NCBI GenBank assembly: GCA_025055115.1
Contig: JANWYJ010000012.1
Location: 1-64,000 of the forward strand
DNA: 64,000 nucleotides
Direction of reading: 5' to 3'
Source of the DNA: Gemmata sp.
Lineage (GTDB): Bacteria > Planctomycetota > Planctomycetia > Gemmatales > Gemmataceae
A program made the position numbers and the translations under genes. This document shows positions 16,579-25,558 of this stretch, in pieces. The stretch's first letter is position 1. Each line of letters begins with the position of its first letter. The notes below the pieces were generated by a model that saw only the letters and a list, made by a program, of their open reading frames with translations, had not been told where the DNA came from and did not search any database.

Positions 16579-19500
16579 ATGAATCGTCGCTTCCTCTTGA
16601 CTGTGGCATGGGTCGCGGTGCTGGCCATACCGACGGGGGGGTGGGCGCAAACGAAGAAAGGCGGGCCGCTGGCCCCCGCCGACGCGCTCAAGGCCTTGCA
16701 GGTGGCCGACGGTTTTCAGGTGGAACTGTTTGCTGCCGAACCACTGCTGATGAATCCGACGAGTATCGATGTCGACCACAAAGGCCGGGTATGGGTGGCT
16801 GAAGCCGTCAATTACCGCCGCGTAGCGTTCAACCGCCCGATTCTCCGCCCTGAGGGAGATCGCATTGTGGTTCTTGTCGACGAAAAAGGCACGGGCCAGG
16901 CCACAAAAGCCGTGACCTTCTACCAAAGCCGCGACCTCGTCGCTCCTTTGGGGATTTGTGTGGCTCCGTATCCGGATGGTCGGGGCCAGCGCGTGTATGT
17001 GGCCCATGCCCCAGACCTTCTCGTATTCGAAGACCGCGACGACGATTTACAAGCCGACGGCCCGCCGAAGAAGTTGCTCAGCGGCTTTCGCGGCTTCGAT
17101 CATGATCATGGCCTGCATGGCCTGAGTATTGGCCCGGATGGCAAACTCTATTTCACCGTGGGCGATAGCGGCGTCGATGGACTGCAAAGCGCAGATGGCC
17201 TAGGCCGCAAATGGAAGAGCAACGATAGCGACTGCCGCGCGGGAACGGTGTGGCGCTGCGACCTCGATGGAACCAACCTCGAACTGATAGCCCACAACTT
17301 CCGCAATAACTACGAATGCTGCGTCGATTCCTTCGGCGAAATCTGGCTTTCTGACAACGACGACGACGGCAACCAACAAACCCGCATCTGCTACGTCATG
17401 CCCGGCGGCAACTATGGCTTCCACCCCCGTGGGCCGGGGCAAAGCCATTGGCACGAAGAACAGCCCGGTATCGTCCACAAGGTACTGCGGACTGGTTTTG
17501 GCAGCCCCACGGGTATCGCCTTCTACGAAGGAACTCTCTTCGGACCAAAATACACTGGAGCGCTGCTGCATTGCGACGCCGGGCCCCGTGAAGTGCGGTG
17601 GTTCTTCCGCAAAGCCCGTGGGGCTGGCTATGAACTGGATAAGGAAGTCCTCCTGACCAGCCGCGATAATTGGTTCCGACCCAGTGATGTGGCCGTGGCC
17701 CCCGATGGCAGCATTTTCGTGGCCGATTGGTACGATCGCGGTGTCGGTGGCCACGGGATGGGTGATCCCTTCGATGGACGGATTTACCGCATCACCCCCC
17801 GCGGCCACAAAGGTTACACCGTGCCGGAGGTGAAGCCGCAGACCAATGACGGCCTCCTCGCAGCCTTGGCATCACCCAACCTCGCGACTCTCCACATCGC
17901 GATGACACGAATCCGCCAGCTGGGTGAAAACGATAGCACCGACTTTCTTTCGGAGGCGCTCCGCGAGGATCAACCCGCGTGGCTGACCGCTCGGGCCAAT
18001 TGGGCCGAGGCTCGTCGCCTCATGGATATGAAACATCCCAACATCGGGCCGCTTCTCCAGAAGCGACGCATCGATCGAATCCAGAGAGTCCGAATTTCCC
18101 GGGAGATTCAAAAAACCTTGGGCGAGAAAGCGGCGGCCCTGGCGTTTGTAGCGCCCATGTCCGAGAAAAGCTCGGATGCGGCCTTCATTCGCGAATGGCT
18201 GCTCACCCTTCGCGATGCCCCTGTGGAGGTGGTCAAACCGGCGATCATCTGGGCGGCGCAACAATACGACGGACGTGATCACTTCTACCGGGCCGCCCTC
18301 AACATCGCCTGCGGCCTCGAGACGGCTCGACGTGATGCCATCCTGGCCGACTTCGACCAACATTTCCCGGAATGGAATGACAAAGTGGCCGACCTGGTGT
18401 GGGAATTGCGGCCCAAGTCGGTACTCCCCCGCCTCGGCCAATGGCTGGCCGACGAGAAAATCTCGGCTGCGCAAAAAGCCCGCATTGTGGAAATTATCGC
18501 GGCCAACGAAGATCTCGCCGCCGGCCGCACCATGCTTGAGGTTTTGCAGTCGCCGGCGGCCCCGGAAGTCAAAACCCGGGCGCTCCAAAGCTTGCGCTGG
18601 TTCATTCCTACCAAATGGAAGGGACTTCAGGGCAGCCCAGAACTCGCGACAGCGATCGATCGGCTACTGCGCGAAGACAAAACGCGGCTGATGGGGCTTC
18701 AGCTCATTGCGGCGTCAGCCGCGGTTCATCGGGTTGCGGATGTCGAGAAGATCGCCCGCGACGAGGCCGCCCCGCTCGAACTACGCCAAGAAGCGATTCG
18801 CACGCTGGGTATGCTGCCGAGTGAACCCAGTGTTGATGCTCTTATTGCGTTGGGCGCACCGAAAAACGCCCTGACCATCGACTGCGTGAAAGCCTTGGGA
18901 GAACTGCTGCCCAAAGGGGCCAAACCCCCGGTTTATGCCCAAAAAGCCCTCGAAGCCCTGCAAATGGCGATTACGCTCAAAAGCTCGACCACCGAAATCC
19001 GCTCGGCCGCCCTGGCCGCTCTGGCCGCCAACCGCACCGGGACGATCTGGCTGCTCGATATGCACCAGAAAGGGGAATTGCCCCAAGAACTCGTCGCCGA
19101 GGCGGGGCGCTTACTGCGGAATTCGCCGTTCCAGGGTGAGCGCAACCGGGCCTTGCTGCTTTTCCCGGCTCCCGGCAAACTCAACCCGAAGAATCTGCCG
19201 CCCATCGCTCAATTGGCCCAGCGCTCGGGCGACCCGGTTCGCGGCCGGGCCGTGTGGAACGCCAGCCTCACCGGTGCGGCGCAATGCGCCAAGTGCCACA
19301 TGGTGCGCGGCGTGGGGGGGCAAGTCGGCCCCGATCTGTCGATGATCGGCAAAAAGAGTGCCCGCGAAGCCCTCTACGAATCGCTCCTGTATCCCTCCAA
19401 GGCGATTGCCGATCAGTACGTCCAACATCAAGTCCTGACGACCAGCGAAGTGACGCTCACGGGGTTGCTCGTCGCGGAAACCCCCCAGTCCATCACCCTC

Positions 19501-20160
19501 CGCGATGCCAACGGCAAAGATACCACCATCGCCAGAAACGAAATCGTCGGCGATATCCGCAAGCTGAAAATCTCCCTGATGCCGGATGATATTATCGCGG
19601 CTCTGTCGGAGGAGGAATTGGTCGATCTGGTCGCCTATCTGGAGACTCTGAAAGTTCCGGCCCTCACCCCCGAGACGTTCGCCATCGTCGGTCCGTTCCC
19701 TGGCCAAAGTATGCTGGCCGCTTTGGACACCGCATTTGGTCCGGAGTTACAACCCTTCGACCCCAAAGCCCAATTCGGCGCCAAGAATCCGACGGACAGA
19801 AACAAGCTGAGCTGGCAGACGATCCGCCCCAACGGCCAAGGTTACTTCGACCTCGCGGCCCGTCACGGCCCCGCAGCCACAAATTCCGCATCGTACATGT
19901 ACGCCGAAGTGGAATCCCCGGTGGAGCAGGAGGCGGAAATCCTTCTTGGCCCGGACGATGGCGCTCGCCTATGGGTCAACGACAAGGAGGTCTTCACCAC
20001 CCGTGAAACGAAAGCCGCGCTGCCGGAAGCTCATAAGATTCGCGTCAAACTCACTAAAGGGGCGAATACACTCCTGCTCAAAGTGGCCAATGGAAACAAC
20101 CCGCACGGTTTCTACTTCGCCCTGACCTCCCCCGAAGAAATCAAGCTCCTCAAAAAGTGA
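16579..20160 (+). CDS. PVC-type membrane-bound dehydrogenase with cytochrome c motif
   Basis: A 1193-residue exported protein of a group found in planctomycetes and verrucomicrobia. Signal peptide: MNRRFLLTVAWVAVLAIPTG up to GWA. Residues about 35-400 form a beta-propeller of the glucose/sorbosone dehydrogenase-like type (FDHDHGLHGLSIGPDGKLYF, TGFGSPTGIAFYEG, PSDVAVAPDGSIFVADWYD). Residues about 420-850 are helical repeats, probably HEAT-like. A haem c site CAKCH at about residue 903 is followed by the PVC-type haem domain (GPDLSMIGKKSAREALYESL). The last 150 residues look like a carbohydrate-binding beta-sandwich. It likely oxidises a sugar or similar substrate in the periplasm; the substrate is unknown. 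Start at 16579 is preferred over 16561 because of the GGAG ten bases upstream. Confidence 0.88.
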   Translation: MNRRFLLTVAWVAVLAIPTGGWAQTKKGGPLAPADALKALQVADGFQVELFAAEPLLMNPTSIDVDHKGRVWVAEAVNYRRVAFNRPILRPEGDRIVVLVDEKGTGQATKAVTFYQSRDLVAPLGICVAPYPDGRGQRVYVAHAPDLLVFEDRDDDLQADGPPKKLLSGFRGFDHDHGLHGLSIGPDGKLYFTVGDSGVDGLQSADGLGRKWKSNDSDCRAGTVWRCDLDGTNLELIAHNFRNNYECCVDSFGEIWLSDNDDDGNQQTRICYVMPGGNYGFHPRGPGQSHWHEEQPGIVHKVLRTGFGSPTGIAFYEGTLFGPKYTGALLHCDAGPREVRWFFRKARGAGYELDKEVLLTSRDNWFRPSDVAVAPDGSIFVADWYDRGVGGHGMGDPFDGRIYRITPRGHKGYTVPEVKPQTNDGLLAALASPNLATLHIAMTRIRQLGENDSTDFLSEALREDQPAWLTARANWAEARRLMDMKHPNIGPLLQKRRIDRIQRVRISREIQKTLGEKAAALAFVAPMSEKSSDAAFIREWLLTLRDAPVEVVKPAIIWAAQQYDGRDHFYRAALNIACGLETARRDAILADFDQHFPEWNDKVADLVWELRPKSVLPRLGQWLADEKISAAQKARIVEIIAANEDLAAGRTMLEVLQSPAAPEVKTRALQSLRWFIPTKWKGLQGSPELATAIDRLLREDKTRLMGLQLIAASAAVHRVADVEKIARDEAAPLELRQEAIRTLGMLPSEPSVDALIALGAPKNALTIDCVKALGELLPKGAKPPVYAQKALEALQMAITLKSSTTEIRSAALAALAANRTGTIWLLDMHQKGELPQELVAEAGRLLRNSPFQGERNRALLLFPAPGKLNPKNLPPIAQLAQRSGDPVRGRAVWNASLTGAAQCAKCHMVRGVGGQVGPDLSMIGKKSAREALYESLLYPSKAIADQYVQHQVLTTSEVTLTGLLVAETPQSITLRDANGKDTTIARNEIVGDIRKLKISLMPDDIIAALSEEELVDLVAYLETLKVPALTPETFAIVGPFPGQSMLAALDTAFGPELQPFDPKAQFGAKNPTDRNKLSWQTIRPNGQGYFDLAARHGPAATNSASYMYAEVESPVEQEAEILLGPDDGARLWVNDKEVFTTRETKAALPEAHKIRVKLTKGANTLLLKVANGNNPHGFYFALTSPEEIKLLKK

Positions 20161-20206
20161 GACATCACGGGGGTATATCCACCTTCCTGGCCGAGGACAT
20201 CACACT

Positions 20207-20842
20207 ATGGACGCTTTCACAGAGGGGGGGCGACGAAGTTGCGCTCTCCTCATCGCCTGGGCACTCGTGGGGGTCTCCGCATGCCAAAAACCGGTGGAGC
20301 AGGCCACGGCTGACCCGCCCAGTCCACCGTCGGTGCCAACGCCGCCTCCCGCTCCGCCCACTATGGCCGGTCTGGAGCCAGCTCCGGCTCCAAAACCGCG
20401 GGAGAAAACCCTTCCCGCAGATAGGCCCCCCGCCAACACGGGCCGCAAAGGCCTCCTTGCGAATCTCCCCGTCGACAAAATGGTGGGTGGGGCGATGGAC
20501 CGCGTGCTGGGCGGGAACGCTCCCCAACCCGCTGACCGCGAGGAACTTCTTAAGCAATGGAAAACGGCCCTCGTGGGCACCTGGAAGGCGGACCTCGGCG
20601 CAGGTCAGACCGAGGAATTGACCTACAGTGCCGATGGGACCTTCCGCCGCCAACGGAGCGGACCACAACCAGCATCGATCCATGGCCGATATACGGTCCA
20701 ATCCCTCGTTGGCCAAAGAGGGGTCCGTATTCAATGGGAAACGGAGCGCGGCACGCACAGCTTTGTTGTCACGCGGGAAGGCGATGAGCTTTTGCATCCT
20801 AGCTCGCTGCCCGGCATCGTCGGGACGTTCCGCAAGAAATAG
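20207..20842 (+). CDS. Proline-rich lipoprotein
   Basis: An unrecognised 211-residue protein. The N-terminal hydrophobic stretch ends LVGVSAC, a credible lipobox, so it is probably a lipoprotein. Residues 30-75 are very rich in proline and alanine and probably disordered. Residues about 115-205 form a small beta-rich domain (GTWKADLGAG...LTYSADGTFRRQ...GRYTV...IQWET) reminiscent of lipocalin-like or TIGR03066-type short domains that planctomycetes use in secreted proteins. It follows the PVC protein by 46 bases and could share its transcript. Function unknown. Confidence 0.7.
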   Translation: MDAFTEGGRRSCALLIAWALVGVSACQKPVEQATADPPSPPSVPTPPPAPPTMAGLEPAPAPKPREKTLPADRPPANTGRKGLLANLPVDKMVGGAMDRVLGGNAPQPADREELLKQWKTALVGTWKADLGAGQTEELTYSADGTFRRQRSGPQPASIHGRYTVQSLVGQRGVRIQWETERGTHSFVVTREGDELLHPSSLPGIVGTFRKK

Positions 20843-20866
20843 CAACAACCCTCAAAACGCTGGCGG

Positions 20867-20992
20867 GCATGGCCGACCGGCACGAAACGGTCGGTCGCAT
20901 GCCCGGTCCTACGGTTTCGATTGAGTTCATGGCCCTTCGCGTGACAGCATGGCCGACCGACACGAAACGGTCGGTCGCATGCCCGGTCCTAC
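20867..20992. repeat. REP-like palindromic repeat, two full copies and a partial third
   Basis: A 46-base unit at 20867-20912 recurs at 20947-20992 with one mismatch, and its first part again in weaker form at about 21020-21050. Each full copy carries CCGACCG, an eight-base loop and CGGTCGG; in the first copy this is enclosed by GGGCATG and CATGCCC, so it could form a stem of about 14 pairs. It resembles bacterial REP elements in size and position, though it is not one I know. Confidence 0.8.
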
Positions 20993-21081
20993 TGGTGGTG
21001 CTCCTCGCGGCGTGACTGGTATGGCCGACCGGCAGGAAGTGGTTGGTGGGGGCCGGATAGGAGCACAACGGCAGTGCCTCC

Positions 21082-21191
21082 GTGTGGTGTTACTGGGCCG
21101 TGTGAGGTCCATTCAGACGGCATCGACGCTGTTTCTGTGATACGCCATTTGTTTGTGTGGTGTTACTGGGCCGTGTGAGGTCCATTCAGAC
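21082..21191. repeat. Exact 37-base direct repeat
   Basis: Positions 21082-21118 and 21155-21191 are identical over 37 bases, separated by 36 bases of unrelated sequence. Confidence 0.88.
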
Positions 21192-21279
21192 TGACTCCTG
21201 GAACCGAACGCAACCGTAGTGCCCTCTGTGCGGGGGCGATTCCCTCTCGTGGAGGGAGTGAACACTTCCCATGAGGGGC

Positions 21280-21391
21280 CGAACATTTTGGAACGGCTCG
21301 TTAATCGAGCGGTTGGGCGGTAATGGCGCTTGCGGAGCAGCCATTACCGCCTTCGAACATTTCGGAACGGCTCGTTAATCGAGCGGTTGGG
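21280..21391. repeat. 38-base direct repeat covering the RNase E gene stop
   Basis: Positions 21280-21317 and 21354-21391 match with one substitution. The right copy contains the end of the minus-strand RNase E gene with its TAA (21375-21377), so the stop region is duplicated 74 bases downstream of the gene. Between the copies lies a 15-pair hairpin. Confidence 0.88.
21316..21351 (-). terminator. Strong hairpin downstream of the RNase E gene
   Basis: GGCGGTAATGGC at 21316-21327 pairs perfectly with GCCATTACCGCC at 21340-21351, and GCT/AGC can extend the stem around a short loop. It lies 24 bases after the RNase E stop. There is no clear T-run on either side, so it may stop transcription less efficiently than a standard terminator or may protect the 3' end of the mRNA. 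Confidence 0.55.
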
Positions 21392-24269
21392 GGTAACGGC
21401 GGTCGTCGCGGCGGTTGCGCTGATCGCGCGGAACCCGCCCGGCGGTGAGTTTCGGCGGCGCGACGGCTGGGATCAATCGGACTTCATTGCCGTTGTGGTC
21501 GAAGCACTTGGTTTGAAGTGTTTCTGGCGGTACCCCGGGTTGACCGGTGATGGTCACTTCGAGTTTGCCGCGTTCTTCCAGTGCGGTGATGTCCTTGCGT
21601 CGTTTGTTCAACAAATAGTGGGCCACATCGGGGTGACAAGTGACCTGAACGACCTGAATGGCCGGTGCCCGGTGCGCGGCCAGTTGCAATAGCCGCATGA
21701 CTTCAATCGCCAAACTCTCACTGGTTTTGATGAAGCCGTTGCCGTTGCAATGCGGGCAATCTTGGAAGAGGCTCCGTTTGAGACTGGGCCGAATGCGCTG
21801 CCGCGTCATTTCGATGAGGCCAAACTGCGAGATGCGGAGAATTTTGGTCCGGGCGCGATCGCGGCGCAGCGCTTCGCGGAAGGCATCTTCCACTTTGCGG
21901 CGATGCACTTCGCTTTTCATGTCGATGAAATCGTTGACAATCACTCCGCCAAGGTCACGGAGGCGCAATTGCCGGGCGATCTCGCGGGCTGCGTGGAGGT
22001 TCATCTGGAAGGCTGTTTCTTCGGCGTTGTTGTCCGCGCGGAAGTTGCCGCTGTTGACGTCGATGGCGACGAGGGCTTCGGTCTGTTCGATCACCAGCGA
22101 CCCACCCAAAGGCATTTCGATGCGTTTTTGATAAATCTTGGAGATTTCTTCTTCGATGCCGTAGCGGTGGAAGAGTGGTTCGGTGTGATTGAAGAACTTG
22201 ATGCGGCTGGCGAACTTCGGCATGACGATCTGAAGAAACTCACTGGCATGGGCGAAGGCTTTTTCTTCATCAACCCAGATGGTGTCGATGTCGGCCGTGA
22301 AGATGTCGCGAATCGTCCGCGTGATCATGTCCGATTCGCGGTAGATTTCGACCGGGCTGGAGTGCCGTTTGAGCCGTTTGACCACCACTTGCCACAAGCG
22401 TAACAGATAGGCAAGGTCGTTTTGCAGCTCTTTGGCGTCGCGATCGACCGCCGCGGTGCGGACGATAAAGCCCACACCTTTAGGAGGTGAAAGGGTGTTC
22501 ATAATTTCGCGGAGGCGGCGGCGGGCGTCGTGGTCCTCGATTTTGCGGGAAACCCCCACTCGGTTGAGACTGGGCATGAGGACTAGGTAGCGACCTGCAA
22601 TGCTGATGTAGGTACTCAGGGTGGGGCCTTTGGTGCCTACGGCTTCTTTAATGACTTGGACAATCACTTCTTGGCCGCGTTTGAAGATTTCCTGGATGGG
22701 TGGTTTGGGCAGTCCGCGGTCGCGTCCCCCTTTGGGGCCGCCATTTTTGAAGCCGCCGCTGCGTGGACTGCGTCCCCCGCGATCGCGTCCGCGTCCTGCG
22801 CGACTGCGTCCGCGGTCGGGACGTTCACGGCGGCCGGTATCGAAGTTGTCGTTGAAACCGCGGCCGGGAATATCCGGAACTTCTTCTCCTTCATCCGGTT
22901 GAATCTCGGTTTCCGCTTCATGAGCGATTTGGCGGGCCTCTTCTTCCGCGGCTTCGGCGGTCTCGGGGTCGCCCACGAACCGTTCGAGATGCTCCTCCGT
23001 CGGCTCGGAAGACTCGGAGGCCGAGGGCGGCGCGGGTTCGATGAAGCGATCGTTGGGGCCTTCGGGGTCAAAATCGGCGGTGTTGGTCTCGAAAAACGGC
23101 TGGATTTCCGGTTCGTCGACGGGGGTTGTTCGTCGTTCCGCTCCGGTCATGTAGCGGGGCTTATCGTCGGGGTTGTCGTCGGTTTCGTCCTTTTTCTTGC
23201 GCCGCGAGCGAGGTTTGACGGCTTCGATGGCTTCGGCGGGTTCTTCGGTTTTCGTTTTCCCTTTCCGACCGCGGGATTTTTTGGTCGCCTCAACCGGTTC
23301 AGCGCTATTGGTTTCCGAGGTGTCGATAGGTGGGATGGGGTCGCCGCCCTCGAGAGCGTCGATGCCTGCGTTGCCTGCGTCCGTGCTTTCTGTGGCCGTG
23401 TCTTGGGTCACAACATCTTCTGCTGTAGGAATTTCTGGCTCATCGGCCCTTTCGGTGCGCGGCAGTGCGGCGCTTTCCTCGACGATGCCCGCGGAAAATT
23501 CGTCGTCTTCAACCGGCGGGGCCGAAGTGAGCGAAGGTTTGGCCGCTGCAGCCGGGGGCGGAGCTGTGGCGGCCGATTCGCGCAGGTGCTGCGGCGCGCG
23601 AGGAGTAGCCTCGGCGACCGGACCTTCGAGTAGGCCGGTGGCAAAGCCGTTCTCTTCGCCACCGGGTTCGCCCTGAGGAAGTCCATCCTCAGCTTCGGAT
23701 GCCAACTGGGCTTCGGGAGTTTCCTCCGGCGCGGTCAGACGGTCCGGCGAACCGGCTTCGGACGGCAGTTCTGGCTTTGGTTCGGTGACGATGGCCTCAT
23801 CGGCAATGCCCGAAGCAAATTCCGCGTCTTCGACAAACTCCTCAGAGGCCTCAGCGGCAGACGCCGCGGGGGGCGTTTGCGGTTCGAGCCAGGCTGTCAA
23901 TTCGCGGGGGGCCGAACCACGCCCACCATTGCGACGGCCGCGACTGCTGCGCTCAGAGCTGGCCGCCGGCCCGTATTCACGTTCCATTTCTGCTTCGTAA
24001 GCCGCCAGGTCTTCGCGTGATAGCAGATGCTTGTAATACGCCGGATCAACATCCGAGACGTGGAGAAAGCCGTTGCGACCGATGCCAAAATCCACAAATG
24101 CGGCTTGAATCGACGGTTCGATATTGACGATCCGGCCTTTATAGATGTTACCGACGTAACTTTCTTGGCTGGTTCGTTCAATGTAAAGTTCTTCGAGCAC
24201 ACCGTCTTCAACAATGGCAATGCGGCACTCCTCCGGTTGGAGGACATTGATCAGCATTTCTTTTTTCAT
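21375..24269 (-). CDS. rne: Ribonuclease E/G with a large insertion in the S1 domain
   Basis: A 964-residue RNase E/G-family endonuclease that processes rRNA and mRNA. The start MKKEMLINVLQPEECRIAI matches the family, and the first part of the S1 domain reads NIYKGRIVNIEPSIQAAFVD. Residues about 85-520 are a low-complexity insertion: acidic, Ala/Pro/Glu-rich, ending in RGG-type arginine-glycine clusters. The S1 domain then resumes (IFKRGQEVIVQVIKEAVGTK) and the catalytic core follows, with VAIDVNSGNF and NDFIDMK bearing the metal-binding aspartates. The zinc-link CPHCNGNG is present. There is no long C-terminal scaffold; the insertion may take that role. It follows the TIGR03936 gene on the same strand. 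Confidence 0.93.
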   Translation of the reverse strand: MKKEMLINVLQPEECRIAIVEDGVLEELYIERTSQESYVGNIYKGRIVNIEPSIQAAFVDFGIGRNGFLHVSDVDPAYYKHLLSREDLAAYEAEMEREYGPAASSERSSRGRRNGGRGSAPRELTAWLEPQTPPAASAAEASEEFVEDAEFASGIADEAIVTEPKPELPSEAGSPDRLTAPEETPEAQLASEAEDGLPQGEPGGEENGFATGLLEGPVAEATPRAPQHLRESAATAPPPAAAAKPSLTSAPPVEDDEFSAGIVEESAALPRTERADEPEIPTAEDVVTQDTATESTDAGNAGIDALEGGDPIPPIDTSETNSAEPVEATKKSRGRKGKTKTEEPAEAIEAVKPRSRRKKKDETDDNPDDKPRYMTGAERRTTPVDEPEIQPFFETNTADFDPEGPNDRFIEPAPPSASESSEPTEEHLERFVGDPETAEAAEEEARQIAHEAETEIQPDEGEEVPDIPGRGFNDNFDTGRRERPDRGRSRAGRGRDRGGRSPRSGGFKNGGPKGGRDRGLPKPPIQEIFKRGQEVIVQVIKEAVGTKGPTLSTYISIAGRYLVLMPSLNRVGVSRKIEDHDARRRLREIMNTLSPPKGVGFIVRTAAVDRDAKELQNDLAYLLRLWQVVVKRLKRHSSPVEIYRESDMITRTIRDIFTADIDTIWVDEEKAFAHASEFLQIVMPKFASRIKFFNHTEPLFHRYGIEEEISKIYQKRIEMPLGGSLVIEQTEALVAIDVNSGNFRADNNAEETAFQMNLHAAREIARQLRLRDLGGVIVNDFIDMKSEVHRRKVEDAFREALRRDRARTKILRISQFGLIEMTRQRIRPSLKRSLFQDCPHCNGNGFIKTSESLAIEVMRLLQLAAHRAPAIQVVQVTCHPDVAHYLLNKRRKDITALEERGKLEVTITGQPGVPPETLQTKCFDHNGNEVRLIPAVAPPKLTAGRVPRDQRNRRDDRRYPQPLD

Positions 24270-24403
24270 TGATGTATGGGTGTTGGTTGGGTGGTGGTGG
24301 GAGTAGCGGTGGGGGCCATCTGAGCGTGATGGCAGTTGCCCAGCTCGGCATTGGCAAGACCAAGGTCCGAACTAACATCCGCTCTCCACCAAGCACCGAC
24401 AAG

Positions 24404-25204
24404 TTACTCCACTACCGGGCCGTTGGGGGACGCCCCCCAATCGCTGGCGACCACGGCAGGTTGTTGATCGCGTGCGGTCTTTAACCGCGCTGTGAGGGCA
24501 GCGATTTCCGCCGCTGTCAGTGGGACGCTCTCCGGGGGACGATCCGGAGGAGCATCCGTAGGATCGGTGGCAGAAACTTCATCCCGAAGTTCCACCCGCG
24601 TGCGTTCGAGAATCGCGCCGCTTTCCGCCCAATCATCCAGACCCACAAGCCGCAGCACTTCTTCGGCCCGGGCGGTACCGTCTTGTGTAACCCATAGGTC
24701 CAAGGCCACCGTGGCCCCCACGTGAATGCCCCGGATGTAGGGCCGGATATTCAGTCGTTTGGCGGTGGGTTTGAGCCGTTCCACCCAAATCGCCGTTTCC
24801 CGTAGCCACTGGTCGGCCAGTCGCTGCGCGGCGGCGCGGCGTTCCGCGGCCAGTGGCAGTTCGTAAACCACTCGACGAACACGGGCTGTGGCCGTTGGCG
24901 GGACGACACGGACCTGTGTGAAGGTGAGACCCTCAGGGGCCTGGTGGTTGAGGGCGTTGAGAATGTCGGTCGCGTTGCGCGGTTCGGTGAGTTCGAGTTC
25001 CACGACTTCGTCACGGCCGACAACCCCCAGAGGCAGCGACAGCGCGAAGACGAGTCGGGGGGAAGGACGGAAGCCGGCGGTGGATTTGAAGGGGATGGCG
25101 GCGCGGCGGAGCATCCGTTCGATGCACCGCATCAGATCGTGATGGCTGATCAGACGCAGCAGTCCCGCTTTGGCGAAGCGCAAGCGGAATTTCTCACCGG
25201 TCAT
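24404..25204 (-). CDS. TIGR03936-family (DUF2344) radical-SAM-linked protein
   Basis: A 266-residue protein that begins KFRLRFAKAGLLRLISHHDL and continues RCIERMLRRAAIPFKSTAGFRPSPRL, the typical start of the TIGR03936/DUF2344 family. In many bacteria this domain is fused or adjacent to a B12-binding radical SAM protein and lies next to the RNase E/G gene. Here the RNase E gene begins 134 bases downstream on the same strand, which fits. The radical SAM partner is not in the window. The C-terminal 60 residues are a Pro/Asp-rich tail not expected of the core family. The molecular role is unknown; a link to RNA modification is only suggested by context. Confidence 0.85.
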   Translation of the reverse strand: MTGEKFRLRFAKAGLLRLISHHDLMRCIERMLRRAAIPFKSTAGFRPSPRLVFALSLPLGVVGRDEVVELELTEPRNATDILNALNHQAPEGLTFTQVRVVPPTATARVRRVVYELPLAAERRAAAQRLADQWLRETAIWVERLKPTAKRLNIRPYIRGIHVGATVALDLWVTQDGTARAEEVLRLVGLDDWAESGAILERTRVELRDEVSATDPTDAPPDRPPESVPLTAAEIAALTARLKTARDQQPAVVASDWGASPNGPVVE

Positions 25205-25558
25205 TGAGTCCCGGCATCGCCGGCAATTCCCGCTCAGCAGTGGGCGGCTCGGTGGGGTCCGTGGTCAGACTCTCACCGATGGATAGTTAGATCCTGGAGC
25301 CGCGTGATTGGAAATTGTGGCGTTAGCCCCTCCCCAACCCCTCGTTTGGGAGCGCCGCGGGTAAGACAGCCGACCATACGAGAGTGGAAAAGGGCCAACA
25401 AAAAGCACAAGTAGTTGATAGATAGAGACTTGCGCTTCTCATTGGGCGAGAGTATCACTTTCGAGGCACTGTCTCAACCCGGCGACTGGTGCGATGGAAC
25501 GGTATCAATCAGTTCGAGTGCAAGGTCCAATCCCGGGTAGGGCGGATAATCACCGTTC
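25205..25558. other. Gene-free spacer with no recognised element
   Basis: This 354-base stretch lies between the stop of ptsI and the start of the TIGR03936 gene, both on the minus strand. I found no convincing coding frame, tRNA or tandem duplication. It must hold the promoter for the downstream TIGR03936-rne unit, but no clear consensus pair stands out. Confidence 0.5.

Larger units (their letters stand above)
20843..21374. other. Gene-free convergent spacer filled with repeats and hairpins
   Basis: This 532-base spacer lies between the convergent lipoprotein and RNase E genes. I see no credible gene. It holds three independent direct duplications (20867-20992, 21082-21191, 21280-21391) with spacings of 80, 73 and 74 bases, plus a strong hairpin at 21316-21351. 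The similar spacing of the three pairs is notable. Confidence 0.8.

Noticed and set aside
16378-17007. Extension of the ABC ATPase frame upstream to 17007
   Set aside because: The extra part overlaps the start of the PVC cytochrome gene on the other strand, and the protein sequence before MATPAINVQN has no ABC-like content.
20867-20992. Insertion sequence remnant
   Set aside because: No transposase, no terminal inverted repeats beyond the small stems and no target-site duplication are visible.
22656-23633. Long plus-strand open frame opposite the RNase E insertion
   Set aside because: It is the antisense of the low-complexity insertion; its Phe/Gly-rich composition is a product of the repeated Glu/Ala codons on the other strand.
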